Part shown: one piece after another, positions 35,573 to 47,401 of the stretch
Numbering within the stretch: position 1 is the first letter of the stretch
How the letters are laid out: the number at the start of each line of letters is the position of its first letter
DNA from: Alentia gelatinosa
Taxonomy: Eukaryota; Annelida; Polychaeta; Phyllodocida; Polynoidae
NCBI GenBank assembly: GCA_950022655.1
Contig: OX465583.1
Coordinates: 33,569,360-33,633,359, forward strand
Direction of reading: 5' to 3'
Length of the DNA: 64,000 nt
Made by a program: the position numbers and the translations under genes
Notes under the pieces: generated by a model
Database searches by the model: none
Told to the model about the DNA's origin: nothing
What the model saw: only the letters and a program-made list of their open reading frames with translations

Positions 35573-36166
35573 CAGTAAAACCCTGCTTAGGGGGACACCC
35601 TCCGTTCCGAGCAAACTGTCCCCTTAAGCGGGATGGCCCCTTAAGCAGGGTTTCAGTCTGCCGATGGTTAGGCTAAGTAGTATATAATATCTTCATACAG
35701 TTGATACTATGGCATATAGACACTGTTATAACCACACAGACAGCCCACAGATGCCTACCCAGATACCTACAGGAGCCCACGTAGGCTGTCGCCTGGTGTC
35801 TGATCGTCTAGACATCAGTCTACCAACCTCATACACACACCAGAAACAAGCATTCAATATAATCTAGAGTGTTGTCCATACAATGTCCCATCATATTTGA
35901 TAAGGTTTCCCCACAAAGTGACCCCTTAAGCGTGGTTTAGACACATTCTGTACCGAAATAACTGTCCCCGGTTGGTTTCCCCCTTAAGTGGGGTTAAAAT
36001 AAACTCGTACAAGAGAGGAAAATTTCCATTCCAAGGAAATTACCCCCTTAAGCGACGTGACCCCTTAAGCAAGGTGGCCCCTTAAGCGAGGTGTTCCCTT
36101 AAGTGAGGTGGCCCCTGAAGCGGGGCGTCCCCTTAAGCGGGGTGTCCCAGAAGTGGGGTTCTACTG
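35573..36166. mobile_element. pogo/Tigger-like non-autonomous element 1
   Basis: TA|CAGTAAAACCCTGCTT on the left and GTGGGGTTCTACTG|TA on the right form terminal inverted repeats. They are flanked by TA, the target duplication of pogo/Tigger and Tc1/mariner elements, and CAGT termini fit pogo/Tigger. Inside are runs of the near-palindromic 17-bp unit TGTCCCCTTAAGCGGGG around a unique core. There is no transposase. A second TACAGTAAAACCAGT at about 35548 duplicates the left tip. Confidence 0.75.
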
Positions 36167-36268
36167 TATAACATTCAAATACCACCTATTTTAGGATTAT
36201 TATTGAATTCCGGTTGAAATCCGACCTTACCCAAGATTATAAGCGAATGGTTCGTAAATTAGGACATA

Positions 36269-36689
36269 CAGTAAAACCCCTCTTAAGGGGACACCCTCCG
36301 TTCCGGACCAAGTGTCCCCTTAAGCGGGGTGTGCCCTTAAGCGGGGTGTCCCCTTAAGCGGGGTGGCCCCCTTAAGCGGGGTGTCCCCTTAAGCGGGGTT
36401 TTCAGGATGCCAGTGGTTATACAACAGGGAATCCCTACCTAAATGAAGGAAATGATGGTTATTAGGTTAAAACTTCCCCTTAAGCGGGGTTTTTAAGCAT
36501 TTCTGTACCGAAAAACTGTCCCCTAAAGCGGGGTGCTCCCTTAAGCGGGGTGCCCCCTTAAGCGGGGTGGCCCCTTAAGCGGGGTTAAAATAAACTCTTA
36601 ATAGAGGAAAAAATTTCCGTTCCGAGCAAATTGTCCCCTAAAGCGGGGTGTCCCCTTAAGAGGGGTGTCCCGGAAGAGGGGTTTTACTG
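36269..36689. mobile_element. pogo/Tigger-like non-autonomous element 2
   Basis: TA|CAGTAAAACCCC and GGGGTTTTACTG|TA are perfect 12-bp terminal inverted repeats flanked by TA. The interior has at least four consecutive 17-18-bp TGTCCCCTTAAGCGGGG units on the left and more on the right. It lies about 100 bp from element 1, in the same orientation. The frame that crosses the right end on the minus strand is repeat-derived. Confidence 0.8.
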
Positions 36690-38126
36690 TAACTGTATTC
36701 TCAGCTCGCTTTACCGCACATAGCTTACCCTGCATCCTCGATAGTCCACTAGAGGACTCATTCCGTGTTCCAGTGCGCCCCATGAGATGGCATCATCGAT
36801 CACGGTCCGATCTCCGTGCTATTCTATAGTTGAAATTCAGGGCCAAACCACAGGGGACACCACATGTTTGGCGTCGGGGGCTAATATCGGCGACCATATT
36901 AGGAAAGCTATTTGATTATCAGTAAAAAATATCCCATGTCTATAGATTAAGGGAGTCTCAGGATTCTAAAGCAGGGATTAATGAAATATGAGATGAAGTA
37001 GACGAAATAAAGTGTGATTCATGAAATAGCTGTCGATGTAATGTATTGTCGTGTATATTTGATAAGGCGGAGGCTTGGCGGCCTGCAGAGAAACATTGCC
37101 GGGTGGGATGGGTACTAGACTGGCTTCACTCCCTGTAACCTCTGTCTACCCCTCCACTTGCCCTATCCCTCCTCGTCGAAATTCCTGCGCCTGTTAGGTG
37201 TCAAGGGAAGTTCAAATGATGCAATGTAGCTTCATTCATTAATCATATCCATAATCAAAGACTTGAGCAAGTCTAGGTGAGTACATGCGGTCTACCCAGC
37301 AGTTTATTCAACCAGATGGTGGTTCTCACTTGGATGAGACATGCTTGATGTAGAGTATGCATGTAACACCTGTAGTCCTCTCACCATTAGTTGGGTCTAG
37401 CACAAGGTGTTGTCAATTAAGAATATATATATATATATATATATAAGTGAAAATAGAGGATGGGATATCTGTATTGATTCTAGTCGAGAGCTATTTTTGT
37501 CATGAAGAAGAGGTTCAAGGCCTCGAAACGTGTACTACTGCCAATTCGTTTTCATTAGATGTTAGAGTTATCGTTTGAATTTCATTTAAAGCAAGGAGTT
37601 TTAGACCTTGGTTTCTTCAGGGCAGTTAAACCTACGGTTGTTTTGCTATGCTGTACATAGGAAACGTGTTTTTTAAGTTTAATATAGATTATAAAGTAAC
37701 AATAGACTTTCCCATTGTAGGTAATTGTTTTATTATTCAATATATAAAACGAATCAGCTTCTGTTATGTTAATTGCTGAGCGCGATTAGTAAATTAACCT
37801 GCTCTGTTGCAGTCAGGTATGGACACCTTGATGCTAGTTTCTTTAAGTGCAGTCAATTAACGATGTCGATGTTATGACCTTTGATGATCTAAATCATATT
37901 TAAAGCAGGCAATGCATATCTTGGTGCAGAAGGCATTATTGAGTTGCAGAGATACAACTACGACAGAACCAACACAACCATGATGATATATGACATACTA
38001 GGTTTTGTATTTCATATGAACAAACACCAAGAGAATTCCTACACATACCTATGCTGTCCAGGAATATACGTATGGATTTAGTTGTCATATCCTTTTTGTC
38101 CTTTTGGTGCAACATATACTTCTTAG
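36690..38126. other. unassigned DNA with an AT microsatellite
   Basis: (AT)n at about 37422-37445. The palindromic motif shared with 19779 lies near 37252 and is followed by CTAG|GTGAGT, an orphan donor-like site. No gene recognised. Confidence 0.4.
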
Positions 38127-38204
38127 ATGCTAGAGCATTTATATGGCGTGCCTTCCGCTGTGACTTATTCATTGAACCTTGCCATGATATCTCTATACCA
38201 ACAG
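38127..38204 (+). CDS. candidate 78-bp internal exon (unknown product)
   Basis: An acceptor in a T-rich context (CATATACTTCTTAG) and a consensus donor (CCAACAG|GTGAGT) enclose 78 bp, an exact multiple of three, open at phase 0: MLEHLYGVPSAVTYSLNLAM then ISLYQQ. The sequence is balanced and protein-like, but I recognise no family. The minus frame across the same bases (37936-38238) is less protein-like. Several plus-strand candidates follow at 38.7-43.4 kb, but joining them is speculative. Confidence 0.38.
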
Positions 38205-38655
38205 GTGAGTGTATTGATGCTTCAGTGTTGGTCCTCAATATCGGTTCACCTCTGTGGATAATTTGATGAACACTCTGGTATCCTCTCCAGTATACAGCTA
38301 CAGATGGGAAAAGAAATGCCTTATTCCATCTGACGTCCTGCTTGTTCGGTTTCCCTTTGTTTTATCCCCCTTGAGCTGATTAAATGCTCAAGGCCCCATG
38401 TAATTTTCCTCGTTTCCATTAACAATGACGAGCGGGAAATAGCTTGGTTATTGACAGAGGCTGGAAACATTAGTTTATGGCAAGCAGGTGATGACGACCA
38501 AGGAATTTATTCTATGAGAATGTGGTTCGCAGGAATAATGTGCACGAGTTTGTAATGAAATCAGAACAACTCTAAAACGCCAGGATATTACGGGATTGCC
38601 CTTCGATTGTAAAATCTATAGGCCTCATCTCTAATGACTCTGTTAATATTGAAGC

Positions 38656-38790
38656 ATGGTAGACTCGGAATACAAGCACTCAGTTGAATTAGATAGATGG
38701 GTTAGTTATTGCGAGGCAATCGATTGCCGTATTATGGAAGTGTACTCACGACAAAGGGGTGCCTTAGGGCTGGCGACCTGTAGTACAGGT
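38656..38790 (+). CDS. possible first coding exon ending at 38790 (unknown product)
   Basis: An ATG-started frame, MVDSEYKHSVELDRWVSYCE followed by AIDCRIMEVYSRQRG, reaches AGTACAG|GTAACT, a fair donor, at about 38790. No acceptor is needed if this is a first exon. The frame continues past the donor to 38961, so a single-exon reading is also possible. Unassigned. Confidence 0.2.
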
Positions 38791-39073
38791 AACTTAATCA
38801 ATATAATATTGTACCCTAGTTCATTCTGCAATCATTGCAGCAGAATGAATTGCCACAGCATGACTGACACTTTTCCCTTTAATTTCTCAAAAGACAAGAA
38901 AATATTCAAGGGTTGTAACAAAACCATCCGAACAAAAGAAATTACGTTAAAACTCAAGTGAATAAAATATCGGATGGCAAGAAGCGACTTCTTGAAAATG
39001 ACTCACTTGTTGATGTCTTTGAAATAAATAATTATGAATCCATTTATTCATGCAGTTCACCTGTTGGCACCGG

Positions 39074-39168
39074 TATAAAATGGGGGGCTCGTAAAGTACA
39101 GAAGGTTCGATCGACAGGCCGCTAGGAAACAAATAATTGATGAGATTAGCTGGCGGCGACTGTGCTTG
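39074..39168 (+). promoter_or_regulatory. TATA-like promoter with possible first exon
   Basis: CGGTATAAAATGGGGGG (TATAAAA at 39074-39080) lies about 90 bp before a good donor, GCTTG|GTGAGT, at 39169. A frame open through 39118-39168 reads AARKQIIDEISWRRLCL. If transcription starts about 30 bp after the TATA box, the first exon would be about 60 bp. The frame has no ATG here, so it may be a 5' UTR exon. Confidence 0.25.
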
Positions 39169-40966
39169 GTGAGTGAGCTAACAATGGAGAGTGAGAGCGA
39201 TTGTTTGGACGCAGCTACCTGGCTTTAGTGCACGATGATTGCTCACCCACTGGCTGCTATTATGTGTTTTTTGTTTTTCCCGAGATCAATTAATAGGTCA
39301 AGAAACGATAGGTGGAAATAAAATCAGGCCTGGGTCGGCAACCAGAGTGAAGGCAGCACAGAACCCTGACTACAATAGCTAGCACTTTTAATTGATCTAA
39401 TTATTATGAAGATGAGATTTTCTGGTTACAATATAAACAGTTTGCACCTCATGCCAGCAAGGTTCAAGTGGTCTGCCTTTATCGACCCAGTTGTTGTAAT
39501 ATGTAAGCACCCTGATGTTCATCTTTAGCACTGGTAGTCACGAGCAAGAGAGTGAATATCTACAGGATTTTGAATTGTCATCATGCTCTCGCAATGAACT
39601 ATGATCAACGTATGTCGGCCGCTACAAATATTAGTTCATATAGATTTGTTCTACTGCTGTTGATTAAAGGAGTTCCTCTGATAAAAACATACAGTTTACA
39701 GATGGTTGTATTGTCGGATTGTATTTAGTATTCCCAGTTTAGAATATACATTATAGTGCATTACTTTATTGAAGACCAGTGAAACATTTATTACTTCAAT
39801 AGATAAGGCATATACGTTAACCATATGCCCTAAGTACATCAAGTAGGCTCGTTGGTACTACAATTATCCTCTATTACTTGCCCATGATAAGTACCTTTGG
39901 TAATTATATATAAAAAGGCATTTGAAGGATTCAATTCTACTCATGCATCATTATCCGAGGATATTCCAACTTAATGACTTAGATGAAATTTTTAGCATTG
40001 CGAAGAATAAAGAGTGCTATATGGTTGTGTTAGTATGGTAATTAAGTCGAAATACAAGCGAATCATTATTACAGCGTAAGAGTTCATCAATTATATCCAT
40101 CATAGACATAGTCACTGTCACCCGAGACGCAAACCAACCCTGTGAATAACCGCCATATTAATTACGTGAGGTGTGGGATATTTTCCTGAAATAATATCGC
40201 TAAGCCAGCTACGTCACGTAAGCTTCATACATGCTCCCTAATTAGTGTAAAATCACAAAGTTGTGAAGAAACTAGATGGGCGGATTTAGTCTTAATTAGA
40301 CCATATATCAAATCTTATGAAGCACGACTGAAATGGGCAGAAATTTACCTAGAGTTAGGATGTATATTCCCTATGCTACATAGATAGACTTTGATGTATT
40401 TATATGTACAGTGTGTTCTCATTTATCAAAGGGCAGCACGTCCAGCAATGGTTGTATTTTGTATGTTTATTATACGCAATTCTCTTTAAGGTAATGCTAT
40501 TGAATAGAAACAGTATCCAAAGGTGACTGAATATAATTCCCCACTTTCTAGGAAATAGTTAAGAAAACAATTATAGAGGAAGGCCATATGACATATATTT
40601 CAATCCCAAACTCAAGTTCATAGATGAAACCATAATGAATCTCAGCATCTATCGTTCCCATTTTTCAACACATAATGAAAGAATACGAATTTACGAAGCA
40701 ATGATCCAACATCCTGAATTTTTAACGTACAATCATTACCGATTTCACGAACGAAAGAATTAAATGACAAAATCATAATGAAGAATATTCAAAATGTTAT
40801 TGTGTGATTTAACATTTAATAAAGACAACGGATTCTTGCATGTATTATCAGCTTCATATTTTAGATATGAATCATCGGTGTGAAATGTACCCCTACAATA
40901 CATATATGTAGGTAAAAAACCGCTTATGAACTGTTTATAATGTTGGTGGCATTTTTCTGTTTCTAG
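39169..40966. other. unassigned AT-rich DNA
   Basis: No gene or repeat recognised. Confidence 0.45.
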
Positions 40967-41008
40967 GTGAGTCATTGGCGGACACGGCAGAGGCTGTCAA
41001 CTGTAAAG
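40967..41008 (+). CDS. possible 42-bp microexon (unknown product)
   Basis: TGGCATTTTTCTGTTTCTAG is an excellent acceptor, and GTAAAG|GTACTG is a moderate donor. The segment reads ESLADTAEAVNCK at phase 1 to phase 1. That phase would join the terminal exon candidate at 48156, giving a GAA codon at the junction, but this is a coincidence test only. Confidence 0.22.
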
Positions 41009-42201
41009 GTACTGAATAACTAAAGTGTCACTAGCCCCCAGACACACAGGCTATTTATAAACATCACCGGTAGTGAATTAGTAGATGTGTGAGGCATGGT
41101 TACAGGATAATTTAGACCATTAGGGATCTATACTACCGTTGGCCTGTGGAGAAGTACGGTGAACTCTAGCACTGGCTATAGATTAAGCTAGTAAATCTAA
41201 GCTCTCGTATTTTCCAGCAAAAATAGAAACTTATTCCCTTGGGTTAAATGTTTCAACGTCGGGTGGCCTTCATTTGGTAAAAGTAATCCATGTCCAAATA
41301 TCACAATTTATGAATAGGGGCACCAGAATAAGGTGTGGGGGATACCCTGAATCTTGGTATGTCCCAGCTTATTATGAAGTTACTTGCAGAAATCCACAAC
41401 TATCAGGGGGCACATTAATGTATTCTAAATAGTTGTAACATTGTCACTAAAGTGCTGCTTGCAGCATTTGTATCGACATCTGAATCATCATTTTCTACAG
41501 GAGAGCTTATAGAGATGATATCCTTGAACACATTCATTTAAATGCTCTTATTTTCTCTGAAACAACGCCGACACTGTAATAGAGAATTGTGTGACAATTA
41601 GGATGGACGGTTTCTAGTTATTTTTATTAAGACAGGTTATTGATCTCTTAAAGTGTCCTTTAGTACGAAGTGGGCGTGCAGTAATTTAGTTAGTCTTAAG
41701 CTCACAGTGAGGGTCCATAATGAAAAAGAAGTGTGTAAGGTATGGATTGAAGACTGTCCATTCAGCAGTCCATTTAGTAAATGACATTTTAACTTCAGAA
41801 ATTGCTGTGGCTTTTGGTCTTTCCATACCTTTTAAAGTCATATTAGCATATTGAGAACTACTGTCATGCATCGTATATTATAATGTACAACGGATAGACA
41901 TGAATATTCAGAAATAAACTAGACTTTTAACCCTGGCGGACGCATGCGGCTGAGACGTCACTGCGTCACTGGCGTTAGTAGAATTAGAATCACCAGGTTC
42001 TAACCATTTTAATTTTGCCGATCAATGCACTCCATCTAGAAGAGGTGAGAGGATAAAGAATAAGCTCCAGGATTCATCTGTGAAGCTCAACAGCGCTCGT
42101 CAAAGCCTTATGAGCAGCTCCCACTTTCCTGAACATCCCCTCCATTGAAAGACAAAAAGAAATATCTTCCATTTGCTTTGTCTTTGTGAATTTTGTTGCA
42201 G
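41009..42201. other. unassigned DNA
   Basis: No gene or repeat recognised. Confidence 0.45.
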
Positions 42202-42367
42202 AGGGTATATTATAAACAAAAGCATTCATTTGAACACATTGGGATGTATCAGTGTCAACGGGGAAATAAGCATGAAGATAGAATCTATTCTTGATGCAAT
42301 GCTAATGGTGGCCGGGTTTGTACAGCACTTTAATGTCTATAGATACGTTTACATTGCTGATACATGA
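42202..42367 (+). CDS. possible terminal exon (unknown product)
   Basis: TTTGTGAATTTTGTTGCAG is a strong acceptor. The following frame is open for 54 codons to TGA: GYIINKSIHLNTLGCISVNG, then EISMKIESILDAMLMVAGFV and a short tail. A second frame (RVYYKQKHSFEHIGMYQCQR) is open for 30 codons. No poly-A signal is obvious. Unassigned. Confidence 0.25.
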
Positions 42368-42429
42368 GAGCCTGCCTTAACACAACATTACCCATTGTTA
42401 TGTGTGATTACTCACCCTTATGGGCTTAT

Positions 42430-42540
42430 TCCGTTAGTGTAAGATCAAGCCTAATCCCGGCCGTGTGATCTCGCCTCTGTGCTCAATAGGGCTAATCCCT
42501 GAGAACCTCATTTTATCATGAGTAGCTCATGACCTCAGAG
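42430..42540. promoter_or_regulatory. cluster of K50 homeodomain-type sites
   Basis: Two TAATCCC words (42452 and 42493) lie 41 bp apart, the core bound by Otx/Gsc/Pitx-type homeodomains. They sit in a block of balanced composition next to the palindrome-like ATGAGTAGCTCATGA. This may be an enhancer; nothing ties it to a gene here. Confidence 0.2.
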
Positions 42541-42949
42541 AAGTACGCTTTTCTTTGTATTGCCTCAGCTATAATCCTTGAGATTGCTCGGGCTAGGACT
42601 TCTTCAATAAATACAGTCTTGAAGAAAATACATTACTATTGCATTGTTACAGCTGAAGTAGATAGTGATGTAGGGCATGTATTAGTGAGATATGCTATGA
42701 CAGAGAGAGAAAGAGTCCCAACCTGCTGACTTTCAGTAATTTATCTTCTTCCTGAATCAGATACATGGATGAAGATACAGATACAATGATAAGAATGGCT
42801 TCTGTGGTGAAGATTTACGGGGATTGCAAATGGTGGTCAAGACTTACCACCCCATGTATTATGCATATTGTATTGTATCGTGTTGGCCTGGCCATATAAC
42901 TCACACTCACATCACCAAGGCACGGTGCAGGAGAGCTGACCTACAATAG

Positions 42950-43240
42950 ATGAATCACCGCTGTAGCAGGCACGGCTCATCGCGCTGCGGTTTATCGTCT
43001 AATCTATTTTGGTGCCGCCATGAGGTGCTGGCCATGTGGTCTGGCCGGGCGCCAGTCGGTGTGACCTGCAGTGGCGCCCGGCGACCCGAGCCTAGCACGG
43101 GCGTCAGTGGGCGCCGGTGCCGCCTCCTCACGTGTCAATATTCCCGCGGCGAGCTGTGTTAGTGTTGCGGCGCCGGCCGCGCGAGTATTAGCTCAACGCC
43201 GCCCGACCCTCCAGTTGTAATGGGGTTACATTTCCTCTCG
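42950..43240. promoter_or_regulatory. CpG-rich island
   Basis: About 290 bp strikingly rich in G, C and CpG (GGGCGCC, GGCGCCGGCCGCGCGAG) in an AT-rich neighbourhood. Orphan CpG-rich blocks in invertebrates often mark promoters or enhancers. A splice donor candidate lies 150 bp downstream. Confidence 0.4.
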
Positions 43241-43295
43241 TTGTCCTGTGTGCATACCATCTTATCTGTATGTAACCATGCTCTCCACCCGGCAG

Positions 43296-43391
43296 GTACT
43301 GGGTCAGGTTATAAATCACCCGTCTGCCATCAGGGGATGGTTAATGGTGTGGGCGGTCAGGCTGCAGACACTGTGTGGCGAGCGGGGGCAG
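43296..43391 (+). CDS. possible 96-bp exon next to the CpG island (unknown product)
   Basis: CTCTCCACCCGGCAG acceptor and GGGGGCAG|GTGAGT donor (consensus) enclose 96 bp, open at phase 0: VLGQVINHPSAIRGWLMVWA then VRLQTLCGERGQ. The frame is also open upstream to an ATG at 43278, so it could be a first exon (with MLSTRQ). TTATAAAT at about 43308 is a weak TATA. No family recognised. Confidence 0.25.
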
Positions 43392-44984
43392 GTGAGTGAG
43401 CAGCTATTGGCAATAGCTCGCCCCCTGCCGGCCGCCGGAACAAATCGGTCTGCATTACGACTGTAGGCGCCAGGGCTATCATAAACTTCGACCTGTCAAA
43501 TGTTTTATGCCTCAAGTTGATTCCTATACAAATTGGTCGTTCTATGTTTGGACAAGCCAGTGACTGGGATTTGGACGGGAACATGCGAATGTCTCTCATG
43601 CCTATTGCACTTTGATTCGTGACCAGTTTGGAAATCTAGATATTCATTTCCCTTTGATTTATGGCCAGTTTAGATAGACAGTATAGAATGATGGTATTTC
43701 AAAGCATTACCTGTAAATGCTTATTATATCAAACAATATGATTGCGATGGACATTATTTGATGAAAGTGAAAAATTTTCTCCGCCTAACGTATTGATTCT
43801 TCAACATCCCCACCAGGAACATGGAGACAATCCGGGAGACGAAAAGTTTTTTGATCAACATTATTTGATGAAAGGTCATATCCCAATGGGTTGTGCTTAT
43901 TTTCCCCTATGTATTAGCGAAAGGGCGACTTAAAAAATATATAAATGGTATTATCACCATAAAAAGGAGAGAATATCTCTTAACCACTTACAGACTGTGA
44001 ATATGTGAAATAGTTGCGATGAACAATGTTTTCAGACAGGTATTTCCTTTGAATATTGAAATCATTTTCTTTTATGTAACTGTTAATTGGGGAGAGTGAA
44101 AAAAAATCCAAGCCTTAAACTCAATAGCTTCGTACAAATTTCTTCGTTCGTATAACCTTAGTAGGTTTGTGTTGGAATTCTTTTTTTTTTTTGAGACTCA
44201 ATAGCTATATACGTTATTTGTAATTTCCTGCCACTCAAATCGCCCCAATTTGTTTGGATAGACTTCCCTAGGTCCATTCATTCCCAGATGCTATAGAATT
44301 GTGGTATACTTGGTGTGTATTGATGTAATGTTGATAATTGCACGGCTCGGGAAGATAAGCCATTGAGCAGGATTAGAGCTGCTCCAGGCGTCACCACGCC
44401 GCCCGTCCCTGGAGGCTGCAGTGACCGCGTGGCCGTGTTCGTACCGTGCCTGCTGGCCGTGCTAACTACAGCTGTTGATCTGCAACACACAGCACTGCCC
44501 CGCTCGTTGTTTTTAAACAAGTTGCAGTGCTCCTCACACCGTGTTGTCTTTTAATGGACGATCAGGCAGGTTTACGCGGATATTCACTTCACGCGACACA
44601 TTATGCTGCCTGACACAGTTATCCGTCCACTGGAAAATAAATAACAACGGATAAACTGGGTTATAGATTAACGTGTAGATGGAGATAGGCAACTCTCGTA
44701 AGCCCGTATTAATGGAAGAGTCAGCTCAGCAATGGTAGACTGAAGTGCAGATTCCACCAACACACAAGATATAGCGAGATAAGTCACGATTTGGTTGTCT
44801 TGCAGTGGTGGAGCACCAAAATATACACACAACATCATTGAAAAGTATACATATCATCGCGTGCTACATATCGCTACAGAGGAGGTACAACATATCGCGA
44901 CACTGTAAGATATAACAAGATATACCAAGGCAAATCCATCATCTTGGTGGAACCAGCGCTTTACTGCTATACCAAAGGCCTCTT
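43392..44984. other. unassigned DNA with a CpG-richer patch
   Basis: 44370-44520 is richer in G, C and CpG and open on both strands; it may be regulatory. No gene recognised. Confidence 0.35.
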
Positions 44985-45107
44985 CAATTCATCTCATAGG
45001 TTGGATCACCACCCATGTGCTGTAAAACAATTGGGAAAAGCTGAACCTTGAGGGAGTTTGGAAATGACATGTAATTGCCGTAAGGATGTAAAATCAAACA
45101 AATACAC
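44985..45107 (+). mobile_element. SINE-like element, copy 2 (3' part)
   Basis: This has the same block order as 18761-18880: CAATTCATCTCATAGGTTGG, ATCACCACCC, GTGCTGTAAAACAA, CCTTGAGGGAGTTTGG, ending GTAAAATCAAACAAATAC. It is more decayed than copy 1. Confidence 0.5.
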
Positions 45108-47259
45108 TAATATTCCTAGCTGTGGATTTATTTGATACTCATATGTTGTAGTTCTATATGTAGAACTATAATGTTAGCTTGAAAACAATAGAGACTGAAA
45201 AAACACATCAAGGAATATATTGATTATGAAAGATGTATTGATGATGGAATTGAATGAGCGATGCACACACACACACTATATATGTACATGTATATAGTTG
45301 TCACTATTCACTGGTGGTTATAGATTAGCGTGCAAATAGAGATAACGCTAGGTAGTCCGTATCAATGCAGGTTCAGAGGAAATACGTGGTCGAATCTGCC
45401 AAGGTGTATCTAATTCTCGCTTCTATGTAAGACTCATACGAACGAGTTGTGTCACTCTATCTTCCTCCTGTTGCTTCTCTACCAGACATGTCGCACGGTT
45501 AAACAGACACTCTCCTAAGGCCATGACTCTTTGTGGAGATATAGAAGAGCGAAGATCTGTGTTGCTCCTGTGTGTATGGGTGTGTACACTTCGGTGCCAC
45601 TGGGTGGCAGGCCTCAGCCGTGGGGGTAAAGGGGGGGGGGGCGCATACAGGTGTGTGACAGGTGAGAGAGTGAGTAAAGCAGGCAGAAGCGTGCCGGCTA
45701 GCATTACTACTTCCTACTCTATACGCCAATAATGCATAGACACCATGCCAGTTAAAAAGTCGAAGATGACAATATTCTTTATAGGATTTTATGAACTATT
45801 CTTTGATTTATAGGAAGGCAAATCAGTGCTCGCGACGGAACGTCATTCACGACCTGTGAGGCTCCGCTACAGATACGTGTAGTTAAAAAGATATGTGCAA
45901 TTGTATGATACACTAGATATTGAAATCCTGTTTTCTCTCAGTTAGTTCGACGTGGCTAAAACACTACTGTGGCAAGCCAGTTCTACTCTGAAAAAGACAA
46001 CTACAATAGAATTGTGTTTTCTATTGCGATATAGAGAGTTCTCCACCGTTGCACATTAGTCCTTCATTGGACAAGCTGTTGGTTGTGTTCCACTCTGCTT
46101 TAAATAGAAATCAAAAACAGGCAATTTGAGTGAATTACAAATGAAAGGAGGTTTATCTTGAGGTGAGGAAGTTACATTCTTGGTCATAAGAAATAGACTT
46201 GTAAAAGTCCGGACTTAAAAGTCCGGACCAATATATGTCTCACGAACACACCCTATATCTGACATACGCTACCAGCCATCCACCCATAAAATATTCACGG
46301 AAAATTCAATTTGCGAATGAATTGTAAATCCATTAGTGACTATACCCTGTCTGGAGGAGTTGGGAGGGCCCGCCCTATCTCTGCCTCCTGGCCTGATGGC
46401 AGTGCTGCCCTGTTCTTGTGAACATGGAGCTCCAGACACAGCAGCAAATGTGCGGCACAGCCCAGAAGACTCATATATGTTGATGCCTCAGCTTAATTTG
46501 TCGACAAGTACCAAGGATCATGGAACTAGGAGAATGTATCACGATTCAGGGTCCAGACTTCTGTTTAATTACGAATCGTAGCATAAATATAGCCTTACCT
46601 CTGGAGCAGACTGAGTTAATTGATAAAAGATTGATTAAAGATTACATATGGACCTCGCTGGTGTCTTGTTGACATGTTCTTTTAGCAGCGGGATATTAAG
46701 TGGTTGGATGGAATTAAGATCGTTCTCATAGAGGCTTTTCACGAAAGCAGTATCTTAAATCTGCTTAAATATTCCTTGGTCCAAGCTTATTCAGGGACAA
46801 GTATTTTCCTAAGCTGTAAATGCCCGGTATATTACATGTATTTATAGATATTTCAGTAACTCGCTACCTTCACGTCCCCTGAAGTCAGTGTTTTACTATG
46901 TGACTCAGTTTGACTCAGTTTTCGGTCGACAGTGGACCCATATGGAATAGACAGATAGAAATACGTAAGCATTGTCGTAACATAAAACATAACCTGCGTC
47001 GTTTAGTTTCTAGCAATTGTTACCCAGCATTATATAACTTGGTAATACCATCGATACAAGGACTGTATAAATATACAGATATGAATAAAATCATAAAAAA
47101 GAGAAGACTGATTTAGTATTTAGAAGGAAACCCACGAGATGAAAATTGCTTGGTCCGTACTCCACAGAGTTAGGATTATTGCTTCGTGTCGTGAAGTACT
47201 CTGCGGTCGAACAAGGTGGAGTATGTACCAAGTTATTTTCATCGAGTGGGTTTCTGATT
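45108..47259. other. unassigned DNA with small repeats
   Basis: CA/TA runs near 45263-45296 and an 11-base G run at 45631-45641. AAGTCCGGACTT, a perfect palindrome followed by a second AAGTCCGGAC, lies near 46206-46230. Frames at 45423-45732 arise from the biased composition. No gene recognised. Confidence 0.4.
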
Positions 47260-47401
47260 TTATCTCACCCCATATAACATTATTTATTGATGAAATGAAT
47301 CACCCAATTTGCCATTGCGTATCGGGGTATACGAACTTCATGGCCGTGGAGTACGAGTTCCTAATGTTCAGACTATGGAGAAAAATACCGGGGTGAGATA
47401 A
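47260..47401. mobile_element. 142-bp inverted-repeat element, copy A
   Basis: TTATCTCACCCC at the left and GGGGTGAGATAA at the right are perfect 12-bp terminal inverted repeats. The internal block GTGGAGTACGAGTTCC near the right end is shared with copy B at 52.9 kb. It is a MITE-like element with no coding capacity. Confidence 0.78.

Noticed and set aside
39098..39125. B-box-like GGTTCGATCGA as a tRNA
   Set aside because: No acceptor or anticodon stem pairs around it.
42361..42540. Minus-strand exon before the donor AAGG|GTGAGT near 42414
   Set aside because: All three frames contain stops between the nearest acceptor and the donor.
45423..45732. Overlapping frames with a Pro-rich stretch
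   Set aside because: They cross an 11-base G run and CA-type low-complexity sequence; both strands are open.
46600..46660. 12-bp minus-strand microexon (CTCAG|TCTGC..GAG|GTAAGG)
   Set aside because: Sites are good but a 12-bp segment gives no coding evidence; too speculative to list as a feature.
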